From: Streptococcus infantis
GTDB taxonomy: Bacteria > Bacillota > Bacilli > Lactobacillales > Streptococcaceae
DNA length: 64,000 nucleotides
NCBI RefSeq assembly: GCF_000960085.1
Contig: NZ_JYGT01000009.1
Coordinates: 124,001-188,000 of the forward strand
Direction of reading: 5' to 3'
This document shows positions 8,138 to 15,674 of the stretch, in pieces; within the stretch, counting starts at the first letter, position 1, and the number at the start of each line of letters is the position of its first letter. The translations under genes and the position numbers were made by a program. The notes under the pieces are model-generated. The model was not told the DNA's origin, did not search any database, and was given only the letters and a program-made list of their open reading frames with translations.

Positions 8138-8223
8138 AATAATTTAGAAGTATTATATCAGCAGATGTGGAGGCTATGATGAATTCTTCAGTCTACTGAA
8201 TGAAGTTATCCTAAAATGAAATA

Positions 8224-8256
8224 AACACACTGGGACGAGTATCTCAGTGTGTTTTT
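8224..8256 (+). terminator. Orphan terminator upstream of accessory island
   Basis: AACACACTG (8224-8232) pairs with CAGTGTGTT (8245-8253), followed by TTT. No intact gene lies between the cshB terminator and this one, only a GGAGG site followed by a six-codon frame (8179-8199). It therefore probably served a gene that has been lost. Confidence 0.65.
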
Positions 8257-8334
8257 GTGGTAAAATATAATAGATTAATAAATGAAAAGTACATATTTTT
8301 AGAAATATCAATCAATAAGAAGAAAGGTTGCTTT

Positions 8335-8436
8335 ATGGCGATAGATATTAGTGAAGAACAGTTGGCTATGGAGTCTGCTGACTTATTAAAAATTCTTTTA
8401 AAAGATCGAACGACAAAGAAAAATATTGTTTTATAA
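8335..8436 (+). pseudogene. 33-codon ORF, likely remnant of a larger gene's 5' end
   Basis: A good ribosome site (AGAAAGG, 7 bases ahead) and an ATG open a 33-residue peptide, MAIDISEEQLAMES..., with LLKILLKDRTTKKNIV just before the stop. The KDRTTxKNI block reminds me of the N terminus of DNA methylase or nuclease-type proteins that continue with IWATD, but this is recollection, not a search. It is more likely the stump of a truncated gene than a complete product. It may be co-transcribed with the membrane-protein gene 28 bases downstream. Confidence 0.4.
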
Positions 8437-8464
8437 AGATGTTTTAAAACTATGGTGATTAAAA

Positions 8465-9139
8465 ATGAGAAAAATAATTTTTATTGGACAAAGCGGTGAT
8501 GAAGCCGTCTACTATAACACTAGAACAAAAGAGGCTCTGGTAGCCAAAAAGAGTGCCTTATTAAATACGGAAGGGGCTAGGAAGAGCAATAATGCTATTA
8601 TTCCTTTGATGTTGGTTTTTATTTTCTTAGGTTTGATAGGGGGAATGGTAGCTATACCAGCTTTTTCCGGTTTTAGATACAGTAGCTGGATGGTTCCGCC
8701 TTATATCGCTGCCCAGTTCTTTATTTGCTTTGGCTTTATATGGATGATGGAAGAAGCCTTGTATAAAGAAGTGAAGCAGGTTCAGGGGGCAAGTTCTCAA
8801 CAGTTTGCGAAAGCTGTTGATTCAAATCTGTTTTGGGAAAATTTTAGCAAGAAAAAAGCGACGTTTGGGAAAATGTTTATTTTTATGATTGTCATGTTAT
8901 TAGTTTTTATGACTACTATAGTAATATTTGCTGCTGCTATCCCGGGCATTATTGACTCATTCAATAAGCAGGAACCATTTGATATACAAATCTTTTTCTC
9001 GCTTTTGGCAGCCCTGTTTCCTGCCTTGTTGTACCTTTTCTTATTCCAAAACAACCCCATCCGCTGGTTGTTAGACGTGCGGAAGTATGAACAAGGGGAA
9101 GTGATATTTGCAGAAGACAAGGAGAAGAAATATGAGTGA
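8465..9139 (+). CDS. Four-helix membrane protein of accessory island (paralogue 1)
   Basis: A 224-residue protein of unknown function. A short cytoplasmic N terminus has the pattern YYNTRTKEALVAKKSA. Four hydrophobic segments follow at about residues 43-66, 73-92, 137-160 and 178-197, then a charged tail ending EDKEKKYE. The same layout and the YN-x2-TK-x2-L pattern recur in the protein at 9356, so the two are probably divergent paralogues. It overlaps the next gene by 8 bases. No enzymatic motif is visible; a role as an immunity or accessory membrane protein is inference from the neighbouring DUF4176-like gene. Confidence 0.75.
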   Translation: MRKIIFIGQSGDEAVYYNTRTKEALVAKKSALLNTEGARKSNNAIIPLMLVFIFLGLIGGMVAIPAFSGFRYSSWMVPPYIAAQFFICFGFIWMMEEALYKEVKQVQGASSQQFAKAVDSNLFWENFSKKKATFGKMFIFMIVMLLVFMTTIVIFAAAIPGIIDSFNKQEPFDIQIFFSLLAALFPALLYLFLFQNNPIRWLLDVRKYEQGEVIFAEDKEKKYE

Positions 9140-9296
9140 GACACTATTACCATTGGGAACAGTGGTTAAACTAAAAGATCAAACAGAACTAATCATAGCA
9201 ACACTGTCTTTAGCTATGAGTTTTACCTTGGTATCGGATTATTCTCCTTTACAACGCCAAAAAATTATCAAACAATTAGAAGAGGAGTATGCCTAA
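9132..9296 (+). CDS. Short DUF4176-like protein (apparently truncated or chimeric)
   Basis: A 54-residue product. The start is ATG at 9132, with AAGGAGAAGAAAT directly ahead. The N terminus, ETLLPLGTVVKLKDQTELII, matches the opening of DUF4176 proteins, which are common in type VII secretion effector loci. Family members are about 80-100 residues and continue with a Tyr/Asp-rich central part that is absent here; the C-terminal half (SDYSPLQRQKIIKQLEEEYA) is a charged helix. This looks like an internal deletion or fusion. Family assignment is from recognition of the motif only. The 59 bases that follow begin with TAATG and an 11-codon frame. Confidence 0.55.
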   Translation: MSETLLPLGTVVKLKDQTELIIATLSLAMSFTLVSDYSPLQRQKIIKQLEEEYA

Positions 9297-9355
9297 TGTG
9301 TCAAAATTTACCATGCTATCTCAGGTTTAGGGAAAATATTAAGGTGTGTTGTTAG

Positions 9356-9922
9356 ATGATTTTAAAAAAGAAAGATATACTTGTACAATTAGGACAGTAT
9401 CAGAAAGGCCAAATACTCTTTTATAATAAAAAGACAAAATCCTTGTTAGCCATGGATGAAAAGGCCTCTTATCGCTCGATGAGCCAATTAACTCTTGCCA
9501 ATAGTTACGTGATTGGATATGCTATTTTAGCATTTATCAGTGGACTTTTCACCCTACAAAATGTTTTTTTAAAATTGCTTCTATTGGTACTCTGTCAATG
9601 CGTCATGAGCTATTACGCTTACAAACTGCAAAACTTACAAATGAATGAAGCTACTTTTTACGCTGTTGATATTACTAAATTTGATACTCATGCTTTTACA
9701 AAGTGGTTTGCAAAAGCAAGGCAGTTGATATTCTGGTTGCTCCTAGGCGGAGGACTGTGTTATATCTTGTCTGCAATTGCTTTTTATCTCTGGGGAGATG
9801 TTAGAATACTAGCGATTTTTGCCTGCGCTTCCTTTGTTGAGACTATCATGATTTATAATGGTATGGCAGGAAATGTTTTACTGAAGGTTAACGATTTTTA
9901 CACGAAAAAGAGAAACAACTAA
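9356..9922 (+). CDS. Four-helix membrane protein of accessory island (paralogue 2)
   Basis: A 188-residue protein of unknown function. The N-terminal domain has ILFYNKKTKSLLAMDEKA, parallel to the 8465 product. Four membrane segments follow at about residues 50-67, 70-90, 125-145 and 149-172, and the C terminus is basic (YTKKRNN). AAGGTG lies 10 bases before the ATG. Base composition is more AT-rich than the neighbouring housekeeping genes, as is usual for accessory genes. A strong terminator closes the island. No function is assigned. Confidence 0.75.
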   Translation: MILKKKDILVQLGQYQKGQILFYNKKTKSLLAMDEKASYRSMSQLTLANSYVIGYAILAFISGLFTLQNVFLKLLLLVLCQCVMSYYAYKLQNLQMNEATFYAVDITKFDTHAFTKWFAKARQLIFWLLLGGGLCYILSAIAFYLWGDVRILAIFACASFVETIMIYNGMAGNVLLKVNDFYTKKRNN

Positions 9923-9946
9923 TAGAAAAATAAAATTTAATATAAA

Positions 9947-9985
9947 AAATCCCATCAGAAATATTTCTGGTGGGGTTTTTGGTGA
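9947..9985 (+). terminator. Terminator of accessory island
   Basis: AATCCCATCAGAAA pairs with TTTCTGGTGGGGTT (9947-9977), followed by a T run. The AT-rich flank may allow bidirectional use. Confidence 0.85.
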
Positions 9986-10076
9986 GGAACCAATCAATTT
10001 TGAATGATTTTTAACCTTTTATAATAACAGAAATGCTGTTAAATCAAGGATTCTTAGCCTAAGTTACTCTTATATA

Positions 10077-11639
10077 TTATTCCCACTCAACAGTTGCAGG
10101 TGGTTTACTTGTAATATCGTAGACGATACGGTTAACGTGGTCGACTTCGTTTACGATACGTACAGAGATTTTTTGGAGAACTTCCCAAGGAATCTTAGCG
10201 AAGTCAGCTGTCATTCCATCGATAGAAGTGATGGCACGGATAGCGATTGTGTAGTCGTAAGTACGACCATCTCCCATAACACCTACTGAACGAACTCCAG
10301 TGTTGACAGTGAAGTACTGCCAGATATCGCGGTCAAGACCAGCTTTAGCGATTTCTTCACGAAGGATAGCGTCTGATTCGCGAACTGTTTCAAGCTTTTC
10401 TTCTGTGATTTCACCCATGACACGGATAGCAAGTCCTGGTCCTGGGAATGGTTGGCGCCATACGATGTGGTCTGGCATACCAAGTTCAGTACCTAGTGCA
10501 CGAACTTCATCCTTGTAAAGAGTGTTGAGTGGCTCAATCAGTTCAAACTGCATGTCTTCTGGAAGTCCACCAACGTTGTGGTGAGACTTGATAGTTTGAG
10601 CAGTATCCGTACCAGACTCAATCACGTCTGTATAGAGTGTCCCTTGAGCAAGGAATTTCACGTCTGTTAGTTTGCTTGCTTCGTCATCAAAGACATAAAC
10701 AAACTCGTTACCGATAATCTTCCGTTTTTGTTCAGGATCAGATACACCAGCCAATTTATCAAGGAAACGTTTGGCAACGTCTGCTTTAACGATGTTGAGA
10801 CCAAACTTACCACCAAGCATATCCATAACTTGGTCAGCTTCCCCTTTACGGAGAAGACCGTGGTCTACAAAGATACAGATCAATTGATCACCGATTGCTT
10901 TTTGGAGAAGAACCCCAACAACAGAAGAGTCAACACCACCAGAAAGTCCGAGAAGAACACGTTTATCTCCAACTTTTTCACGGATTTGTTTGATTTGCAT
11001 CTCGATGAAGTTATCCATAGTCCAGTCACCTTTGGCACCACAGATATTCAAAGCAAAGTTACGCAAAATATCATAACCGTGAACTGAGTGGCGAACTTCT
11101 GGGTGGAATTGGATACCGTAAATTTTCTTATCAGGGTTTTCAATAGATGCATAAGGACAGTCTGCAGAAGTTCCAGTACGAACAAAGTCAGCAGGAATTT
11201 CCGTAACAGCATCACCGTGGCTCATCAAAACAAGTTGCTCATCTGGAGTACCCGCAAAAAGAGCTGATTCTGTGTGAGTCAATGTTGATTGACCGTATTC
11301 ACGGTTACCAGCGTCACCTGCAGGAACAACTTTTCCTCCAAGCTTGTGAGTTAATAGCTGCATACCATAACAGATTCCCAAAATCGGAATTCCAAGTTCG
11401 AAAATCTCTGGGTCAATATCAAACGATCCTTCTTCGTAAACAGAGTTTGGACCACCTGAAAGTACAATCCCGATAGGATTGATAGCACGGACTTCGTCAG
11501 CCGAAATCTTGTGACTTTTTAGTTCTGAAAAGACACCAATCTCACGGATACGGCGTGAGATAAGTTGGTTATACTGGCTACCATAGTCCAGTACGATGAT
11601 CTTTTCGACATCTTGCAAATCAGTTGAAATGTTGCTCAT
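10077..11639 (-). CDS. guaA: GMP synthase (glutamine-hydrolysing)
   Basis: Converts XMP to GMP with glutamine as nitrogen donor. The 520 residues match the family length. The N-terminal class I amidotransferase has the nucleophile in [10 protein letters not shown] (Cys about residue 90) and HPEV. The ATP-pyrophosphatase domain has [11 protein letters not shown]. The C-terminal dimerisation domain ends in KPPATVEWE. The start is ATG at 11639 with AAGAAAGGGAAAAG; an open frame upstream (MLTSFLY...) is not part of GuaA and would run through the promoter. It is divergent from a GntR regulator, with 140 bases between the two starts. Confidence 0.97.
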   Translation of the reverse strand: MSNISTDLQDVEKIIVLDYGSQYNQLISRRIREIGVFSELKSHKISADEVRAINPIGIVLSGGPNSVYEEGSFDIDPEIFELGIPILGICYGMQLLTHKLGGKVVPAGDAGNREYGQSTLTHTESALFAGTPDEQLVLMSHGDAVTEIPADFVRTGTSADCPYASIENPDKKIYGIQFHPEVRHSVHGYDILRNFALNICGAKGDWTMDNFIEMQIKQIREKVGDKRVLLGLSGGVDSSVVGVLLQKAIGDQLICIFVDHGLLRKGEADQVMDMLGGKFGLNIVKADVAKRFLDKLAGVSDPEQKRKIIGNEFVYVFDDEASKLTDVKFLAQGTLYTDVIESGTDTAQTIKSHHNVGGLPEDMQFELIEPLNTLYKDEVRALGTELGMPDHIVWRQPFPGPGLAIRVMGEITEEKLETVRESDAILREEIAKAGLDRDIWQYFTVNTGVRSVGVMGDGRTYDYTIAIRAITSIDGMTADFAKIPWEVLQKISVRIVNEVDHVNRIVYDITSKPPATVEWE

Positions 11640-11673
11640 CTTTTCCCTTTCTTCAAAGAAATATCTTCTTGAA

Positions 11674-11749
11674 TATTCTATCATAAAAGGGTTAGAATTA
11701 CCAACCAAACAAGTGCGGTTTGACTTTTCCCTATGAGATACGGTACAAT
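11674..11749. promoter_or_regulatory. Divergent promoters of guaA and the GntR gene
   Basis: Plus strand: TTGACT (11720-11725), 18 bases, TACAAT (11744-11749), for the GntR gene. Minus strand: TTGGTA, 18 bases, TAGAAT (around 11703-11674), for guaA. The two promoters sit back to back, so a regulator binding here could affect both genes. Confidence 0.6.
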
Positions 11750-11779
11750 GGAAAAAATAAAGAAAAGAAGTGAGCAAGC

Positions 11780-12478
11780 ATGTTACCAGCTTATATGAAA
11801 ATCCATGACCAAATCAAAAAAGACATCGATGAGGGACATTGGAAGATTGGAGAGAGACTTCCTAGCGAGCGAGATCTAGCTGAGGAATTTGAGGTTAGTC
11901 GCATGACCTTACGTCAGGCTATTTCTCTTCTAGTCGAAGAAGGGGTTTTGGAACGTCGTGTCGGTAGCGGGACCTTTGTGTCTAGTACTCGCGTTCAGGA
12001 AAAAATGCGTGGAACCACTAGTTTTACAGAGATTGTTAAAGCTCAGGGGAAGACGCCATCTAGTCACTTGATTTCTTATCGTCGAACGATTCCAACAGAG
12101 GAAGAAGTGGAAAAATTAGGTGTGGAGCCAACTGAAAATATTATTCGTATGGAGCGTGTTCGCTATGCCGACAAAGTCCCTGTTGTCTATGAAGTGGCGT
12201 CGATTCCTGAGAAATTTATCAAAAATTTCAAAAAAGAAGAAGTAACCAAGCACTTCTTTCAAACTTTACAGAAACATGGTTATCGAATTGGGAAATCGCA
12301 CCAGACTATTTATGCCCGCTTGGCCAAGGAAAAAATTGCTCATTATCTGGAAGTAGAAAAAGGGCATGCCATTTTAGGTCTGACTCAGGTTTCTTACTTT
12401 GATGACGGGACAGCTTTTGAGTATGTAAAGAGCCAATATGTTGGGGAACGTTTTGAATTTTATCTAGAAAATAATTAA
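11780..12478 (+). CDS. GntR family transcriptional regulator (HutC/UTRA type)
   Basis: DNA-binding repressor of 232 residues. The N-terminal winged helix-turn-helix (about residues 5-70) has [32 protein letters not shown], and the RRVGSGTFV wing follows. The C-terminal UTRA effector domain (about 90-230) ends with [16 protein letters not shown]. This layout is typical of sugar- or amino-sugar-responsive regulators such as YvoA; the effector cannot be read from sequence. AAGTGAG precedes the ATG. The gene is divergent from guaA and is followed by its own terminator. Confidence 0.9.
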   Translation: MLPAYMKIHDQIKKDIDEGHWKIGERLPSERDLAEEFEVSRMTLRQAISLLVEEGVLERRVGSGTFVSSTRVQEKMRGTTSFTEIVKAQGKTPSSHLISYRRTIPTEEEVEKLGVEPTENIIRMERVRYADKVPVVYEVASIPEKFIKNFKKEEVTKHFFQTLQKHGYRIGKSHQTIYARLAKEKIAHYLEVEKGHAILGLTQVSYFDDGTAFEYVKSQYVGERFEFYLENN

Positions 12479-12489
12479 GTGTAACATCT

Positions 12490-12531
12490 CTCTTAAAGTA
12501 GGAAATCCCTCTTACTTTAAGAGTTTTTTAT
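12490..12531 (+). terminator. Terminator of GntR gene
   Basis: CTCTTAAAGTA (12490-12500) pairs perfectly with TACTTTAAGAG (12513-12523), followed by TTTTTTATTT. Confidence 0.9.
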
Positions 12532-12604
12532 TTGGTTGGGATTAGAAAACATTTTCCTATGAAGAAAAATAGTAATCATACGAGTATTTTTCAAAGATTC
12601 GTGT

Positions 12605-12716
12605 TATAATAGATAGGTTATATGGTCCCGATAAGGTGGTGGGATTGATTGTAAATACTCTTCCTACCAGTTCTTTGTAACTCTATAACGAATATTTTTT
12701 AAGGGGGGACATTTTT
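12605..12716 (+). promoter_or_regulatory. metK promoter and SMK-box (SAM-III) riboswitch
   Basis: An extended -10 box (TGTTATAAT, ending 12610) precedes a leader in which GGTCCCG (12624-12630) can pair with the ribosome site GGGGGGAC (12703-12710). The intervening GGTGGTGGGA and CCTACCAG helix and the TTTGTAACTC segment match SMK-box architecture as known for metK of lactic-acid bacteria. SAM binding sequesters the ribosome site and shuts off translation. The functional assignment rests on family knowledge. Confidence 0.85.
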
Positions 12717-13907
12717 ATGTCAGAACGTAAATTATTCACGTCTGAATCTGTATCTGAGGGGCATCCGGATAAGATTGCAGACCAAATTTCAGATGCTATC
12801 TTGGATGCTATTTTAGAGCAAGATCCAGAGGCGCACGTTGCTGCTGAAACAGCTGTTTATACTGGTTCAGTACATGTTTTCGGTGAAATTTCAACAAATG
12901 CTTATGTCGATATTAACCGAGTGGTTCGTGATACTATTGCAGAGATTGGCTATACCAACACTGAATACGGTTTTTCTGCGGAGACGGTGGGAGTTCACCC
13001 ATCTTTGGTAGAACAATCTCCTGATATTGCTCAAGGGGTTAATGAAGCCTTGGAAGTTCGTGGAAATGCAGACCAAGATCCACTAGACTTGATTGGAGCT
13101 GGAGACCAAGGTCTCATGTTTGGTTTTGCGGTGGATGAAACAGAAGAACTCATGCCATTGCCAATTTCACTCAGTCACAAATTGGTTCGTCGTTTAGCAG
13201 AGCTTCGTAAGTCTGGTGAGATTAGCTATCTTCGTCCAGATGCCAAATCACAGGTCACTGTTGAGTATGATGAAAATGACCGTCCAGTGCGCGTGGATAC
13301 AGTTGTTATTTCAACCCAACATGATCCAGAAGTGAGCAATGAGCAAATCCACCAAGATGTGATTAACAAGGTTATCAAAGAAGTCATTCCAGCTTCTTAC
13401 CTGGATGATGAGACTAAATTCTTTATCAATCCAACAGGTCGTTTCGTTATCGGAGGACCTCAAGGAGACTCTGGTTTGACTGGTCGTAAAATCATCGTGG
13501 ATACCTATGGTGGTTATTCACGTCACGGTGGTGGTGCCTTCTCTGGTAAGGATGCGACTAAGGTGGACCGTTCAGCTTCTTATGCAGCTCGCTACATTGC
13601 TAAAAACATTGTTGCTGCAGGTCTTGCTAAGAAAGCTGAAGTGCAATTGGCTTACGCGATTGGGGTGGCTCATCCAGTATCTGTTCGTATCGATACTTTC
13701 GGTACGGGAACAGTCGCTGAAAGCAAATTAGAAGCAGCAGCGCGTCAAATCTTTGACCTTCGCCCTGCAGGAATTATCCAAATGCTTGACCTCAAACGTC
13801 CAATCTACCGTCAAACAGCGGCTTATGGACATATGGGACGTACAGATATCGACCTTCCATGGGAACGCTTGGACAAGGTAGAAGCCTTGAAAGAAGCAGT
13901 TAAGTAA
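12717..13907 (+). CDS. metK: S-adenosylmethionine synthase
   Basis: Makes SAM from methionine and ATP. The 396 residues show the family signatures GHPDKIADQ at the N terminus, the flexible-loop region [12 protein letters not shown], and [22 protein letters not shown] GGGAFSGKD. Length and both ends are normal. The GGGGGGAC ribosome site lies 6 bases before the ATG and is part of the SMK-box switch, so the enzyme is repressed by its own product. It is monocistronic and ends at a strong hairpin shared with the opposite GNAT gene. Confidence 0.98.
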   Translation: MSERKLFTSESVSEGHPDKIADQISDAILDAILEQDPEAHVAAETAVYTGSVHVFGEISTNAYVDINRVVRDTIAEIGYTNTEYGFSAETVGVHPSLVEQSPDIAQGVNEALEVRGNADQDPLDLIGAGDQGLMFGFAVDETEELMPLPISLSHKLVRRLAELRKSGEISYLRPDAKSQVTVEYDENDRPVRVDTVVISTQHDPEVSNEQIHQDVINKVIKEVIPASYLDDETKFFINPTGRFVIGGPQGDSGLTGRKIIVDTYGGYSRHGGGAFSGKDATKVDRSASYAARYIAKNIVAAGLAKKAEVQLAYAIGVAHPVSVRIDTFGTGTVAESKLEAAARQIFDLRPAGIIQMLDLKRPIYRQTAAYGHMGRTDIDLPWERLDKVEALKEAVK

Positions 13908-13911
13908 AATC

Positions 13912-13944
13912 AAAAAAAGATTGGTGTAATGACCAATCTTTTTT
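13912..13944. terminator. Bidirectional terminator between metK and GNAT gene
   Basis: AAAAAAAGATTGGT and ACCAATCTTTTTT form a hairpin with runs on both sides, serving metK (plus) and the GNAT gene (minus). Confidence 0.88.
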
Positions 13945-13953
13945 AGTTTATAA

Positions 13954-14586
13954 TTACTTATCCAGGATTTTTACAAAAGCCCAGTTTCCAATTGATTTTG
14001 CTCCATATTCCAACATCATCGAATCCAGTAATTCATACTTGTTTTTTTCATAGAAGCACACATTTTTTTCAGTACTAGTAATCAAGCCCAAGCGTTTGCA
14101 GCCTTTGGATTTAAGATAAGGTTCAACACCTTCTTGTAGGAATGCACTACCGATACCTTGATGTTGACTAGAAGCATTGACTCCTAGTATCATCAAATAC
14201 CAGTCAAAATTGCCCGATCTTTTTAAATGCTGTTCAGAACGTTCTACCAAATCTAGATATTTCAAGAGGTTCCGTGGTGTAATAAAACGGAAAAGCTTGA
14301 CAATCCCATTTAATAAATAAGATAGAATAGAAAAATCCTTCTGTTGTAAAAGGGCGACTGCTAGGATTTCTCCGTCTCGTTCAGCGACTAGACAAGTCTC
14401 TCCCTTGATGTAGAGTCTGGCCAAAAGACTATCCAACAATTCTAGAAAGGATGGGTAGTATTCTGGTTTTTTTAAATCATCTTTGATAAGAGTCATAAAA
14501 GGATAGTCCATAAAGGCTCCAGCCAATACTTTTCCAATTTTTTGGTATTCATCTAGCTTGGCTTCTCTATATACTATTTCTTTCAT
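13954..14586 (-). CDS. GNAT family acetyltransferase
   Basis: A 210-residue acetyl-CoA-dependent N-acetyltransferase. The GNAT core lies in the C-terminal half: LGVNASSQHQGIGSAFLQEG is the acetyl-CoA pyrophosphate loop (motif A, Q-x2-G-x-G/S), followed by LGLITSTEKNVCFYEKNKYELL. I chose the ATG at 14586 because AAGGAG lies 6 bases ahead; the ATG five codons upstream would sit before that site. The substrate cannot be predicted. Confidence 0.85.
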   Translation of the reverse strand: MKEIVYREAKLDEYQKIGKVLAGAFMDYPFMTLIKDDLKKPEYYPSFLELLDSLLARLYIKGETCLVAERDGEILAVALLQQKDFSILSYLLNGIVKLFRFITPRNLLKYLDLVERSEQHLKRSGNFDWYLMILGVNASSQHQGIGSAFLQEGVEPYLKSKGCKRLGLITSTEKNVCFYEKNKYELLDSMMLEYGAKSIGNWAFVKILDK

Positions 14587-14718
14587 TTCACACTCCTTCA
14601 TAAAATCTCTCTAACTATTATAACTAAATTTCTCTCATTTTTCGATTGAAATGTGAAATATTCACAAAAAGTTTAAGAAAATGCAGTTTTCTAGAATTTC
14701 TATTAGAAAAGAAGGTAT

Positions 14719-14750
14719 GAAAAGACCCCACAGGTTTAACCTTGCGGGGT
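14719..14750 (-). terminator. Terminator of DUF1827 gene
   Basis: On the minus strand ACCCCGCAAGG pairs with CCTGTGGGGT, followed by CTTTTC. Coordinates are from the plus-strand arms 14725-14734 and 14740-14750. Confidence 0.75.
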
Positions 14751-14772
14751 AGATTTAAAGTCTAGTTAGAAT

Positions 14773-15072
14773 CTATTTTGTTGGAATTGAAATTTCAATC
14801 AATTTATCAGAATAGAGGGTTTTGATATTTGCTTCATCAATAGCTTGTTTATCAATTTTACGATTTAAGAAGAATTCTTGGATTTTCTCGATTTCTTTTT
14901 CACGGATTGCACGGTGTTTATTGGAAATGAGGATTTCGTAATGAAGCGGTGCCTGAGTAAAAATAACATCTGTATTACCTGCAGAATAAACTTCTACAAG
15001 CGTTGCGTCAGTACTTTCTAACTGATTTTTAACAAGAAGCGAGTGTGAGTTTGTAGTATTGATGAGCTTCAT
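14773..15072 (-). CDS. DUF1827 family protein
   Basis: A 99-residue soluble protein starting MKLINTTNSHSLLVKNQLESTDA, with a central beta-rich part (VEVYSAGNTDVIFTQAPLHYEILISNK) and charged helices after it. It matches DUF1827, a family confined to streptococci and relatives with no known function. An excellent GGAGGAAACCTT precedes the ATG. It has its own terminator, and the Nudix gene lies 63 bases upstream on the same strand. Confidence 0.82.
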   Translation of the reverse strand: MKLINTTNSHSLLVKNQLESTDATLVEVYSAGNTDVIFTQAPLHYEILISNKHRAIREKEIEKIQEFFLNRKIDKQAIDEANIKTLYSDKLIEISIPTK

Positions 15073-15135
15073 AAGGTTTCCTCCTGTGTTTCTATGTCTA
15101 TTATAGCACTTTTTAGGGAAATTGGAAAAGTTAGC

Positions 15136-15585
15136 TTAAATTTGATGCTGTTTTTTCCAAGCTTCGATTGCCCATTTATGACTGCCACGTTTCAAGTTTG
15201 CAATAGCTTCATCAATTGGGAACCAAGCTAGATGATTAAAGTCTTCTAAAGGTTTTTGAATTTCTTGATAAGAAGTGGCTTCATAGAGATAGGCTGGGTT
15301 ATAGTAGTAGGTATCACGATGACTAGAATAGAAATACTCATCCGCTTGGCCATAATAGGTGCCGATTTCAGCAGTAAAACCCAACTCTTCAATCAGTTCT
15401 CGTTTGAGAGCTTCGAGATGGTTTTCGCCTGCTTCAATCTCCCCACCAGGTAAGAACCATGCACCATTTGGAGCTTGAACGAGAATAATCTTTTCATGGT
15501 TTTGGTCTGGAATGACTGCATAAACCCCATATCGATTTTTGTAGGTTACTCCCTCTTTTTTTTCTCCAAATGTTGGAATTGTCAT
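15136..15585 (-). CDS. Nudix hydrolase (MutT/MutX-like)
   Basis: A 149-residue pyrophosphohydrolase. The complete Nudix box, GGEIEAGENHLEALKRELIEELGF, holds the metal-binding REL-x2-E-E core (pattern G-x5-E-x7-RE-x2-EE-x-G) near residues 46-69. Family members clean oxidised nucleotides or hydrolyse other nucleoside diphosphate derivatives; the exact substrate is open. GAAGGAGAATCTT precedes the ATG. No clear terminator separates it from the DUF1827 gene downstream. Confidence 0.88.
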   Translation of the reverse strand: MTIPTFGEKKEGVTYKNRYGVYAVIPDQNHEKIILVQAPNGAWFLPGGEIEAGENHLEALKRELIEELGFTAEIGTYYGQADEYFYSSHRDTYYYNPAYLYEATSYQEIQKPLEDFNHLAWFPIDEAIANLKRGSHKWAIEAWKKQHQI

Positions 15586-15674
15586 AAGATTCTCCTTCGT
15601 GAGTGCGCTTTCTTTCTATAATAGTAAAGAATGCTCTCACTGTCAAGCAAGAACATTCTTTTGTATGTGAGGAA

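Noticed and set aside
8179..8199. GGAGG followed by ATGATG and a six-codon frame
   Set aside because: Too short to call a gene; perhaps the scar of a lost gene, mentioned with the orphan terminator.
10728..11087. 119-codon plus-strand frame antisense to guaA
   Set aside because: Shadow frame of a conserved gene; no ribosome site, promoter or protein-like composition.
11640..11777. 46-codon upstream extension of guaA
   Set aside because: It runs through both divergent promoters, and GMP synthases start at the downstream ATG, which has a ribosome site.
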